Assembly: GCA_038030265.1 (NCBI GenBank) | Contig: CM075939.1 | Span: 13,311,253-13,375,252, forward strand | DNA from: Corythucha ciliata | Lineage: Eukaryota > Arthropoda > Insecta > Hemiptera > Tingidae | Direction of reading: 5' to 3' | DNA: 64,000 nucleotides | Shown: positions 36,901 through 48,200 of the stretch, in pieces | Numbering within the stretch: position 1 is the stretch's first letter | Layout: each line of letters begins with the position of its first letter | Translations under genes and position numbers: made by a program | Notes under the pieces: generated by a model | Told to the model about the DNA's origin: nothing | The model's database searches: none | Seen by the model: only the letters and a program-made list of their open reading frames with translations

Positions 36901-37964
36901 ACTTTTTTTTTTCCTGTATGAACTCTCTATACCTAATTAAAATCCAATTATTTATTTAATGCGAAGAGCTAGTGACTTAATCAACTCGCGATACTTATAC
37001 TCTCATCCCAACCCCAGACACTTCGCAGTAGAATTATAGGCCAATTTAATATCCAAAGACGCTTCGTCCTGCGCTTTCCTTATTCAAAAACGAAGTTAGT
37101 AATTAATGGCTTTCCCCCCTTCACCCCTTTACAGGGCGCCGCTCTTGAAAAGAAAACCGGTTGTTGTACTCGAGCAATTTAAAAACTCAAGGGTCATAAA
37201 GGGGTCGTAACTATATACGCATGTTATAACTTTATAGCGTACGTCACAAGGTCCTCGTGAATTTACTCAGGGAAACAAAACACAAGGAACGATTATTCGG
37301 AAGAAAAACGTATATCACATTTTAGAAAATCAACGCGCTCCATCCGCTGAGTTTTTATAGCGCAAAATAACATTTAACGGCTAATCAAATGAGAGACTAT
37401 TAATTTTGTGTTCTACCTCTATCGAAAAAAGGCCACACATAGGAAGTAGCCCTTGGAAATTTATTACCATCTCTGTTGAAATAACGACCCATATATCCCT
37501 CCCGCTGAGGGGCGATTAATAAAATTTTGTGACATTCCAACGATGACGATATTAAAACGCGAATGGATCTGGTTAATCAAAAAGTTCGTAATAATTTTTC
37601 GTAATAAAAAGCATTTTACACGTGTTCCTTTTAAATTGGGAGATGAGGACAATGAAACGCACGCGAGTTTATAAGATTTATGTTGTGATTCTTCACGTTT
37701 CTATTGAATTGTTGATCGAAAACCAGTTTTCTTTTTAGTAGCAAAATGGAGTCTGGGGGAAAAAAATGGTTTCCTTCCTCCAACAAAATTAGTTTTATCT
37801 CTTTTACTTAACAAGCCTATAAGACAACTAACTTAACCGTAATTAAATGGAAAACACTTGTTTCGAGTCACTACTAGATATCTGTTCAATTATCTTTAAT
37901 ATTTGTTCGTTTTCTCTCCAATCAATTAAAATCTTGATTTATTGTGAGTCTCTTTTTTTTTTAG
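30953..37964. other. Intronic stretch before the shared CNB-A exon
   Basis: No gene recognised. T20 lies at about 34634-34653, with G10 at about 34709 and C9 at about 35277. At 36760-36850 there is a CpG-rich patch: the palindrome CTATCGCGATAG at about 36768, then CTATTGG and GGGGCGG (inverted CCAAT and GC box) at about 36784-36800. This could be regulatory. The 119-codon frame at 34190-34549 shows no recognisable family. Confidence 0.45.
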
Positions 37965-38131
37965 ATCTCGAGAACTCATCAAGGCGGCCATACTGGACAA
38001 CGATTTTATGAAAAACCTCGAATTGACTCAAATCCGCGAGATCGTCGATTGTATGTACCCAGTGGATTATCCGGCCGAAGCTTTGATAATTAAAGAAGGC
38101 GATGTCGGCTCAATTGTCTACGTTATGGAAG
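37965..38131 (+). CDS. for: PKG shared exon: linker helices and first half of cGMP-binding domain A
   Basis: Acceptor TTTTTTTTTTAG ends at 37964 and donor GTCAGT starts at 38132. The exon supplies the last base of a codon begun in the alpha or beta exon, then [40 protein letters not shown] and [15 protein letters not shown], plus one G. Family knowledge: this is the N-terminal helical bundle and strands 1-4 of CNB-A, which relays cGMP binding to release of the autoinhibitory segment. Identity to Drosophila FOR and human PKG I is very high in this stretch, so conservation alone supports the call. It is used by the alpha- and beta-type transcripts. The third first exon at 44715 lies downstream and skips it. 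Confidence 0.97.
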
Positions 38132-39590
38132 GTCAGTGACCACAATATGTTTTTGTTTTTTTCATCTTATTCGTTCCCACCGGGAATTTTTGACCCCTCC
38201 ACCTCCTCATCACATATGAGCAATGCATTTGCAACATTTTCAGCTTCGAAAATTCCGGCGGAAAAGATTGAAATGGACGGGTGGTAGGGGGGGAGGGGCA
38301 CAAAGTTGGGAGACGGCAAAATTCGCAATCTGGTCGATCTGCCTCATAAACTTTCTTTTTTTACGGAAACGAAGAAATTAAATCTCCAGGGACAAAACGG
38401 GTCTTATTTCTAAGAAGTGTACAAAAAGGCGACTTTTCTTGCTTCTCCTCGCCCTCACTATCCGCTTTCGCCAGCCCAGCAAAGTTATTTATGTTGGGGG
38501 AAGAGAGAGAAAAAAAACACTCGAGTATTTCTAAATTGGAGTGAGAAACAAAAGCGCGACATTACAATTACAAATTAAAATCCTCCTTCTTCGGTAGGAA
38601 TCCGACTTGCTAATCATTTGCAGGTCATCGACGGCTTTAAAATTACCATACCTCAATCCTTTTGTGGACTTAAAACCGCGTTGCCACGTTGTGTTAAATG
38701 TTTTTGAAAACTAAAAGGATCACCTCATTCATATGGGGCTAGTGGTCCCCAGAACTTGTGTCGCCCAGGTCGTTCCCACGCTCTGCTTTTATATATGTAT
38801 ACGCAAAGGAATTGCGTTGAACACCGAAATCTGCAGGGAAGGGCCAAGCCTTTCACGGGGTCTGGCGGCGTTCGCCCTTTCGTCTCGTACGGAACCCTTC
38901 ATGCGGTTCATTGACATCTCTATTCCACATTACGGTCGTGTAGTTCTTTCAACGCATTAAATGAGCCTCAATCAAAACTTAAAAACAGTCTTTCCACAGC
39001 GTTTTCCGATCACAAACTGCGATACCAAATTGATTTTTATATTTCAGACAGTGAATCTTGTCTCTCGCGTAAATAAACTCGAAGCCGCGAAAGTCGGAAC
39101 TCCCATGGTTTTTCCTCTCCCTGTCTATCTACTCGCAGATCTCGTTTCTTTTAAGCCCCGCTTAACTAGACAATGATTGACGATTACAACTGACACCTTG
39201 AAAGACGGTAGTTGGATTTATTTAAACACTCTGTCGATTCTTGGATATTAAATATGTCCGAGGCTTAACACCCCCTTTTTTTCTTTATTTCGCTACCACT
39301 TAATGGTCCGGTTTGCTGTATCAATTTTCGATTGGTTCCACCGATGTTGTAAAATGTATAATCACGGCATTGCACCATTTAATACGTTATTGCGGCTTAA
39401 TATTTTTAAAAAATCAGAGTTGCCTATTTTCATCATACGTATCTGGCTCATTGAGTGGCGATAGAAGTGGGGTTCAGAGAGGACCACGTCTTTCACACAG
39501 GGAGAGCCTGGCTAAGAGCTAGAGCGATGGTAGAGCTCCAGGGGGGGGGGGATGAAAGTTGCTGCGAATGGTGCCAATAGTACGAAACTT
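38132..39590. other. Intronic stretch, no gene
   Basis: Contains the pyrimidine-rich 38140-38215 and a G10 run at about 39541. No conserved exon recognised. Confidence 0.45.
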
Positions 39591-39599
39591 TGTTTTTTA

Positions 39600-40470
39600 A
39601 TGCAGCGAAACTCGCCAAATTGGGATTTTTCGGGTGAGGCAGGCGCCGCGTAATTTTGTTCTTGGGGAGAACCAGGCCCACGAAATTCGTTTTGTGCGAA
39701 ATTTCTTTTATGAAGAAGCCAGAACGTCAAAATTGACTCTCTGCATGGCCCAAACCGATGGAATTATTTTCAAGCCAATCCCTCGAAATAGGGTTTTAGT
39801 GGGCCGACCGTGCGATATTTTCCAGGCCCGCCAGAGTCATCAGAACCGTGACATTTCCCTTTAAAATTATCAAAATTGGGTTACCGCGAAATTTGAGCTT
39901 CGAAAGGGCCCGACCCACGGAATTGCTTCATGAAGTCCCCAAACGTGTGAAATTACCTTTTTGAACCCCGTGAAATTCGACATTTTGTGTGGGCCCATCT
40001 TACAGGGCCAACGCCGCAAACTTGCACTTTTTAGGGAGTTAATCGAGCGAAATTTAATTTCTGAATGTTCAGAACCCGCAAAATTGGGTTTAACGACTGC
40101 CAAGTCCAACAAAACTTGGGTTTTGAAACTTGGCTTAGGTACGTATTCCAGCAAAATTGTCTTTATAGAAGAGCGGAGCCCACGAAATTGGGTGTTCGTG
40201 AAATCTAAATTCCAAAAATTTGGGCGTTGAAAGAGCTAAACCCACACAATTGGACTATTTAAAGCGACAAATCTTCGAAATATGTATTCAAAGGGGGTGA
40301 AAATCACAAATTCTAGCCATAAGACCGTGAAGAAGAGGGAGATGGTAGGGAATCAATTGTTTTCCTCCCAGGTTGCCTTTTGGTTGGGCGAAGCCCGCAA
40401 AATTGGGCTCTGTGAGATCTGGGTTTTTGAAAGGCTAACCCAGAGTTTGGTTTAAATAAGAAGTAAAACT
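39600..40470. repeat. Degenerate CCCACGAAATTGGG-type tandem repeat
   Basis: Phrases such as CCGCGAAATTTGAGCTTCG, AAAGGGCCCGACCCACGG, CCACGAAATTGGGTG and CCCGCAAAATTGGG recur every 35-45 bp. The segment at 39883-40040 aligns with 5866-6006 (CTTCGAAAG, GCCC, CGGAATTGCTT, TTTAGGGAGT). It is a dispersed family of uncertain class. Confidence 0.6.
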
Positions 40471-40590
40471 AAAAGCAAAGAAAATTCAGGGCCTCTAGAG
40501 CAATGGCGGAAGGAGTCCAAAAAGCTTAAGGATGGAAAAATGGCGATTTTTAGGTTGTTAAGGTGTAAAACTTGAAAGTATCAAAAATAT

Positions 40591-40667
40591 GAAGTCAGCA
40601 AGGGACTTGATTTTTTTCACGAGCACCACACAATTCTGTTCCTACGGGAACGTAGGAGTAAAAATCG
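40591..40667. repeat. Dispersed repeat, GAAGTCAGC..GGAGTAAAAATC, copy 1
   Basis: Matches 52303-52377 over about 75 bp: GAAGTCAGC, GGACT then TTGATTTTTTTCACGA, CACCA, a GGGAAC palindrome, and G(A/G)AGTAAAAATC. Both copies have the same strand orientation. Confidence 0.7.
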
Positions 40668-41930
40668 CTAACTCCCTTCTATAATTGAGAAAAAGCACTA
40701 ATTCGGGCTGAAATTTCATAAAAAAACGCTCATATACGGATTAAATATCTCAAGAAAAAGCGCAGATTCGCGGATTAAATTGAGAACAAACGCTATCTCA
40801 CGCCTCAAATCGAGAACAAGCGCCATTGGCTAAAATTGAGAAAAACGTAAATTCCCAGCTAAATTAAGATGAAGCGCTACGATTTGCGGCTATAAAAGTT
40901 CAGAAAAAGTGTTAATTTAAGCGGAAGTTGAGAAAACGCCGATTCTTGAGGCAATTTCGCGGTTGAAATTGAGAACAACGCTAATTCGTGAGTAAAATTA
41001 GAGTGAAAAATTAGTTAAGATTGCTAATAAAAACGCTAATTCGTGGTGGTGGATAGAATTTAGAAAATGAGTTAATTCGACGATAAAATTAAGAGAAAGC
41101 GGTCATTCGCTAATAAAATTTGAGACAAATGCTAATTCGTGGATAAAATTGACTTAAAGCGCTAATTCGCTTCTAAAATCTTAAGAAAGCGCTTATTCGC
41201 GGGTTAAGTATAGAAAACTCCAATTCGCCGATAAAAATAGAGAAAACGATAGTGAAAGCGCTATTTTGTGGCTAAAAGTTTAGAAAAAGCCCCGATTCGC
41301 GACTAAACTGAGAAAAAGTGATATAATTATCAGCTAAAATTGAGAAAATCTGTTTAATCATGGATAAAATTGAAAAAAGCCGCTAATTCACGGATAAAAC
41401 TGAAAAAACGTTCATTTGCACGTGAGATTAAGAAAACGCCAACTGGCGACAGACGGAGGCAATTTTCTGCTAAAATTGAGATAATGATCTACAATTAACG
41501 GTTAAAATAGAGAAAAAGAAGCTAATTCAGGGCTGAAATTTGAGAAAAAGCGTTTATAGACGGCTGAAATTGCACACAAAAAGCGGCGATTGTATGGGAT
41601 AAAAATTTAATTGAAAACGAACGTTAATTCGCGCCTGAAATATAGAAAAAGCGCCCTTCTGTAACTAAAATTGAGAAAAACGTAAACTTTAAGGTAAAAT
41701 TGAGAAAAGCTCATAATTCGCGGCTAAAATTGAGAAAGTGTGTTAATTCATGGATGAATTGAGAAAAAGTTCTGATTCGTGGCTAAAACAAAAAAACAAA
41801 CAAACAAACAAAAGCAAAACGCTCATTCGCACCTAATATTGAGAAAACGCCAACTGGCGCTGCGGTTCCTGTCAATTTGCTTGCTATAAAATTGAGAAAA
41901 GCACGCGATACGTAAAATTTATATTCCTTG
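40668..41930 (-). repeat. Degenerate ~30-bp minisatellite, reverse orientation (array 8)
   Basis: The longest reverse-orientation array. Units read GCTAATTCGCGG then CTAAAATTGAGAAAAAG. It ends at the palindromic MITE near 41948. The hAT-type end modules seen at 55759 were not found at its borders. Confidence 0.88.
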
Positions 41931-41944
41931 TTTTATTTTGAGAC

Positions 41945-42091
41945 TAATAGCGTTTCCCATTTGCATAAAATTCTGCAACGGGACAATTCACTTCCACCCG
42001 TCATCTCCATTAACATATTATTTAATTCAGAGAAGACGGGTGGAAATGATCAGCCCAATGCAGAATTTTGTGCAAGTGGGGAACGCTGTAA
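41945..42091. mobile_element. Palindromic MITE, TAGCGTTTTCC family, copy 2
   Basis: Terminal repeats TAGCGTTTCCCATTTGCAT / TTGCACAAAATTCTGC pair along almost the whole 141 bp (41948-42088). Each half carries an internal TTTCCACCCGTC-like motif. TAA at 41945-41947 and 42089-42091 is a likely 3-bp target duplication, as in PIF/Harbinger-type MITEs. Confidence 0.82.
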
Positions 42092-44640
42092 GATTAGATG
42101 GTGATTCTGTAACTTTTCCGTGTCGAATTTCATTTCCTTTAAATTACCAATGAAATCAGGTGTCTTTTCGATCGAAAATTCGATGTTGAATAGTCACAGA
42201 ATAGCCCCTGGGAGATTTAGATTTCCTATAGAGATTTCCACCTCGGACGCCAATATAGGAGTAGGTCCGTCACTATTAAGGGCATACTCCCCCCCCCCCC
42301 GGCGAAATACGCCGTTTATTACAAATTCTTAGCCGATTCGGATTATCTTGGTGTTATCAAATAAAACTGCGCCTTTCGTCTACGCCAGGAAAATTAGACA
42401 AATTAGCCTAGAAACAAGGGAGTTTTCATGAAGGCACTTTAAATTTAGTGAATAATTTGGATTCTTAGGATCAAAAATTGTAATTTTATACTTAATTGGT
42501 TTAAACCAGGATATTCGCGGTAGAGAGGCGGAGGTTAAAATATGATCAGTGGGAAACTGGTCAGATTCTTGCTCCCCTAATACCATTCCACCTCCATTGG
42601 ATATTCCCTTTTTGTATAAATTGGCGACGGTGTCGTGATCTGAGGGCATGACCGGAGGATGAAAGGTGGGTAATTTATTTCACGCCGTAAAAATGTTGGA
42701 TCTGACGGTTCTGTGATGCCTGATAATTCAAAATGATAAGCCCGGTTTACACCCTTAAGAAGAAAAATCTCGACTTTATTCTCGTTAGGTGAAAACAGGC
42801 CTCCGACTAACTTTTTTTTTTTTTTTTCTCCCGAGAGTACTTTCACCCTATCCTTATTTCTAGTTTTATTTGAGCTTTACAGGTTCATATTTATGCATGT
42901 ACTACACCGAGTAAGGTGGAAGGATTCCGTGAGCTAGAAATAGCCGTGAAACGTTAGTGTGGCGAAGTATTGGAGAAGGTGGAAAACATAAATTTCACCC
43001 ACTATTACCCGCCGGTGACCATTAAAGAGAATAAAGTGGACGACTTCTTGATCATAAGCCAAGAAAGACGGCAAAGAGACATATATTTTACATCCCATTC
43101 AGCTTTCGGATTCAGAGGTATCGCGAGCGACTTTGTAAAATTGCTTCAAGGCAAGCGAAGAGGAAGAAGCAAGTCATATTAAACGATTAGATATTATTTT
43201 AATTTTCAGAGATGTTCCGTACCTCAAAAGTTGAGAATGTGCAGCTCAGTGCAACTCTTTGGCGGATATGTTTACGGGCATTCATTCGTCATTCCCGAGC
43301 GATGGACACACTGAATTTGTCCTATATTGTAGCTTGTTTAAGTCCTTCACTCCGTCCCAGTTATTTAATCACTAAATATACAGAAGTCCATTAAAAGTAA
43401 AGAATTTATTTAAAAATTCTGATAGGGCTTAGGAGTAAGAATTTCTGCAAAACAAGAGCTTTCTGTACAATCCACTAGAGGGCATTTGACGTGCCTACTC
43501 ATCTCAATTCGTACCAGGCCAGGATGGTAGGCTAAACCTTCAAGACCAGCAGGTCTTGAAGTGATGAATGAGCGTATCCCTTCAAGGCCATTTTTTTCCA
43601 ATCCGGGGGAAAAAAAAGAGTCCAACTTTTCGCCAATTTTTTCAATGCCCTTTCGTAATTTCCCTACTTTCAGTCGTTTTCCTATTCAATGTGATGGATG
43701 CATTCTCTCGAAAATTATGAGTTGGGTAATTTTCGATTGTTTATTTGCATTACGTTCAATATAGCTGGTAAGGCTGTCGTGGGAATAACAGAAGAAACCT
43801 TGTTCTTTCACCCGAAGCGATTATGTAAAAGAATTTCGGCTGCACGTAAGATGTGAAAAAGAAGTGTGACTTCCACAGTTTGTAACTACACAACTTGGGC
43901 AGAGAAATTTACCCCCACCCCCACTTACAATTTTCTTTATAATACCTATTATATTTCGTTAAATTATTAATAATTTAATTTCATTGAAGATGCGGAAAAT
44001 TAAATTTTACTGTTTATTTGGACAGCGCGAATTTTTTTCTCTCGAATAAAACGTAGTAGACAAACACCGGCTCTTAATTACTTTGTTCCCACTAATGACG
44101 AGATTGTTTGACATGTTTACTGAGTCGTCAGAGAGATTGAGGACGTCAAAGATAAGATGAGTATTTCGTAAATATTGCGGCAATAATTATTTAAATTTAT
44201 GCTGAGCGATATTTATTCACAGCTTGAGAACGAATATTTTATTTTAGACATTTTTCGGAATAGAATCAGGGCAAGACCGAATAAACTGCAGGTCTGCGAA
44301 TAAACTGTACACGCATGAAATGGATAGCGCAAATCTGCCTCTTCCTTTCCCTCGCAATATTACTACAGCCTCTTTGTAAGATCCGTAGTAGTTTGTGGCT
44401 ATTAACACTGGTGAAGAGGTGGGGGGGGGGATGGCCCATTCTTGTAAAGTGGGAGAGCCCCCCCGCACGGTTCCATCCAGACCATCGTGGAGGGAATGTT
44501 GTCTTTCCCACCCGTGCGAGCATCCTGAAGAACCAGTAATAGCTGTACAGCGACCCAGTGAACGGATTCTAAGGGGATCGCGAAGTGTTTTTTGTTTTTG
44601 TTTGGGGGGGAGTTTTCGAGATTTTTGTTGTGCGGTGGTG
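42092..44640. other. Intronic stretch, no gene
   Basis: Contains C10 at about 42291, T15 at about 42810 and G10 at about 44420. Several frames of 70-98 codons occur but none is recognisable. Confidence 0.45.
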
Positions 44641-44675
44641 TATTTAAAAGGGGGTAAACCCCTGGGTTTCAGTAG
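44641..44675 (+). promoter_or_regulatory. for: Candidate TATA/initiator promoter of the third PKG first exon
   Basis: TATTTAAAAG begins at 44641 and an arthropod-type initiator TTTCAGT has its A at 44671, exactly 30 bp downstream. A start there would give a leader of only 44 bases before the ATG at 44715, with no intron. The alternative is that GGGTTTCAG at 44664-44672 is a 3' splice site, but its pyrimidine tract is poor. Confidence 0.55.
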
Positions 44676-44687
44676 AAAGGGACGTCG

Positions 44688-44718
44688 ATGAATTTAAAAT
44701 TATAAAATGCGTAGATGA
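44688..44718 (+). promoter_or_regulatory. for: Two short upstream reading frames overlapping the start
   Basis: ATG at 44688 opens a 5-codon frame ending TAA at 44703-44705. ATG at 44707 opens a 3-codon frame whose TGA (44716-44718) overlaps the main ATG at 44715 in the form ATGA. Such an arrangement could restrain initiation or allow re-initiation. This matters only if transcription starts upstream of 44688. Confidence 0.45.
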
Positions 44719-45231
44719 AGGTACGCTGCTATCCGGGGCGAGCCGTCGAAACGATGGGTCTCAGCTACGAGGCCAACTGGGCGGATTTGTCAAATCCGTT
44801 CCGGCGTTCAGCAGCGGTAGAACCATTGAGCGTCGGCTCGTCAACGGTCGCCAGTTCGTTCGAATATTTACAGCCGGCTCAACATATTCAACAGCAACAC
44901 CATTATCAACAACAACAATTTGTACAACCTCCGCCACAGCTGCCACCACCCCCGCCGCCACCGCCTCAACCAACGACGACGGTACCGATTATCGTGCCGC
45001 AAACAGTGTCCGCTCCGCGTGTTAAAAATGTTTCGTTCGAAGATGAAACTCGGGACGAGGAGTTTTCGATACCCCGACCCAAGCTTATTGTCCCCGTGCA
45101 TACGTACGGTATACGAAAACGAAGGACCGGGATGGTGGTTCAGTCGGGTAGGTCGGGGAGCGGGGAGAGCAATAATCACATCAAATTAAGTCAACAGCCA
45201 TCGTCTCGGCTTCAACATAAATCATGTCCAG
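44715..45231 (+). CDS. for: PKG third alternative first exon (DG2/T2-like N-terminus)
   Basis: 172 codons plus one base. The ATG at 44715 is fixed by the in-frame TAG directly before it. The first 22 residues (MKVRCYPGRAVETMG, then YEANW) and RVKNVSFEDET at 102-112 match, from memory, the N-terminus of the Drosophila foraging T2 form (MKIKHYPGKAV.., YEANW, ARVKNISFEDET). Residues 55-70 are Gln/His-rich and 71-88 Pro-rich, so the region is probably disordered. RKRRTG is at 134-139. The donor GTGGGT at 45232 leaves phase 1, which fits 63758 and gives SCPEGRVEVS. There is no leucine zipper and no RAQGIS/RKQAIS. Because the exon lies after 37965-38131, this isoform also lacks the first half of CNB-A, so it should not dimerise in the usual way and should bind cGMP mainly through CNB-B. 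A second donor, GTAGGT at 45148, has the same phase. Confidence 0.93.
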
Positions 45232-48200
45232 GTGGGTGTGGTTACTACTTTCGAGCGACATAATAATATTAGTCTTAACGAATAATGATAGGCTAAAAAT
45301 GCAACAAACTGTTCCGGGAAGTTGAATCACCTTCCACTCTGCCCACTATAATTCGTGGTAGTAGCAGTGACAGTCAGAGTGACTATTCCGCCCTCCGCCC
45401 GTGTTAAATTTGCCATGCTAATACATGTACGTAATTTCAATGTGTGTAGGCGTGGATAGACTGTAATTGACGACGAGCCCGTTAATTGACCTTCACAACG
45501 CGGCACAATCAAACGTCTTTCTGAAATAACTCTCTTTTTCATAATCTACACCAAAATTCAAAGCAGAAATTGTGCAGATCCCCTACTCTATAGGTTCATT
45601 CACACTTAGAGTCCTTTATGTCCGTGGGACTACTTGACAGGAAATCGAAACCTTGATGGAAGGACCAGATTGTAACCACTCAATCACCCAAGTTTTTTCG
45701 AAGTTAAAGAATTTGAAGACTGTTTCTTTTTGGCACTTTTCGACGGCGGGGTTTTCCTTCGAAAGAAAGAAGGATGATAGATTTATGAAATATGAATTAG
45801 ATGTAATTTGTCACATCTTCATTCGGTTTTAACGCGAAATTACCTTCAAATTGATTGGTAGAAACATTCGAAAAGAAATGAGACTGTTGTTGGTCGAAAA
45901 ACTTCTACTATGAACATGCCTTTCCATACGCTCTAAGGCAGTGGCGATGGCTATATCAATTACTGCAGTCCGAGTGTAGTCTCTTGGGATGAGAAGATCT
46001 CAGTTTCCGTTCCTCAAAGAGGTTTTTCTTGTTTGACTAACAAAAAAATAAAAATGGCCCGTTCGAGACTGACGATATCTCCACACCATATTACTCAACG
46101 GCGAACTGCTTTGCACCCAACAATTCTCAATCTTTCTATTCACGCTCTTTTGAGCGAGAAACGACCTTCATCGTTATGAGCGTTACCAAAGAGATTTAGA
46201 GTCAGTCTCTTGTCTCTAATAAAGTTGCGCTTTAGAACACTTTTTTTTTTGTTCCTCGGTCTCGTTTGTAATGTCGTGTTGTACTATGTGCGATAAGCGC
46301 GAACGCCCCACCCACTTTGAGAAAGAAGAAAAATAAAACACCCAGAGCAACGGTACTTGAAACGTACTTGGACAGTGTCCTTAAAAAATAAACATAGCGA
46401 GTCACGGCTATTCCATATTCATCCCTAACCCTGTTTTCTGCTATGAAATCGTTTACACATTTCCATCGTGACAATATTTTGCTTGGTAGTTATGCTTTGT
46501 AAAGTCGTGAGAACTTTATTTTAATGAGGGGAAAAGTAGAGCCAGACGCATTCATCGTGATGAAAAGTCGGTTTTAAAAACCGGCGGAGTCCCATAATGA
46601 AATTAAATTAAGTTCAAAACGGCAATTTATTTCAAATCCTTGTAAAGAGATATTGACCGCATATAGTGAAAAGAAGAGAAAAAGCTTGCCCTGAATAATG
46701 GGGTGGGGGAGGGGTGGAAGAATACAAAGAAAATTCAAACAGGTTTCTCTCCTGGAATTACACTCCATAACCAGAGATATCTGGTTAACTAGAACTTCTT
46801 TTGAGTCGCGAGAAAACGGGCTATCGCGCACAAAAAATAATTGGATAAATGTTTTGATTGTTCGCGCTCGTTAGAATGCAAAGCCGCTCTAATTGCCCCC
46901 CACTCCTCCGCCGCACCGTCACGGATTGAGAATGAAGGCAGTGGGAATTTTTTTTTTTTTTTTTTCTCTCATCCGCAGCCTCTTTCTCTCTGCGAAACCA
47001 TTTAATGGTAGGAGGGCCGTTGAAGCGTCCTTTTCAAGTCGGGAACCTCATGAAGAAGCACCCCCCCCCCCCCGATGGTAAATTGACCTAATTCATTGTA
47101 TTGGGGAAGCAGCTGTTGGCTGTTGGAATCTAGCAGCTGGCTCCCTCGTGCACTTTATTTTCCTTCCTTTCGATGAAAAAAATAAGAAACCCATGAATAA
47201 ACAGCATAGGCTTAGCCTTTCGATCATAAATCCGTCCGCGATGTCGGAAGTTTTGACAACGATTATTTTTGTAATCTCTCCCCCCCCCCCCTTTAAGGTA
47301 CAATGCTCCACTTTTACTTCCCTAATTTTCTACCTTTTCACGTTCTATTTTATTTTTAAAAATTCAACAAGACTATAGTGCCATGACCTTTCACAGAAAA
47401 AAACAACAACTTTTTTTTATTTTATAACACACCAGTGGTTTTCCTATCTCGCCGTTTGTGGGACAAAATTTATGGTAAACACATAACGTCAAGAAGTGAG
47501 AAAGCAATCACGCTCGTGGACTCTTTATGTTTCGTTTTTCTAGTGAAAGCGAAACCTTCGCAATTTGAAACGCGTCTCAAAATTAATAGCGTACGCCGCG
47601 CAGCTCAATTGATTTGCCCGTCGGTCATTGTCGCGTGTAGAAAGTCGCCCCTTTACGATCCCATCTGGATTATTATTATTTCCTTACTTTTACTAACATA
47701 AGAAAAAAACCTTTCACAGTTAATTAAATCTTTGAATCATTTTATCCGGCACAGATTCAACGCTATACTTCACAGAGAGAGGAAAACCCCGTCTAATCCC
47801 TTTATGAGGGGGGGGGGGGTACTTTCTCCTTCAAATAGTATTGAAAAGAAAAAGTTTATACTTTGGGGCGTTCATGAATTCCATGGATTTTTAATTTGAA
47901 GCGTCTGCTCACGAGCTCTAAAATAGAGGTGTTTGTTTAAAGAGGGTGAATAAAATCTGGGGAGGGGGAAGTTGGAAGAAGAGTCGTATTTTTAAAAGGA
48001 AAAAAAAAACAAATCACGATGGTATACGTGACTGTGAGAGCGAGAAACATAGGTCGTGTTGAATATAAGGTTGTGTACCTTATTTTTGTCAACTATACCT
48101 ACGTATTATATCTGAGAAAGGAGTTCTTCAAGTTAAAAGCCATGGCGTGTTCAACAGAAAGACCCGTACTACAGTAAAAGAAGATCATAAAAATAAAAAT

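Noticed and set aside
40668..41930. CRISPR-like regular repeats
   Set aside because: Units are degenerate, contiguous and without unique spacers, and the gene context is eukaryotic.
44315..44691. Overlapping frames before the T2-like exon
   Set aside because: No similarity, and they run across the candidate promoter; probably chance.
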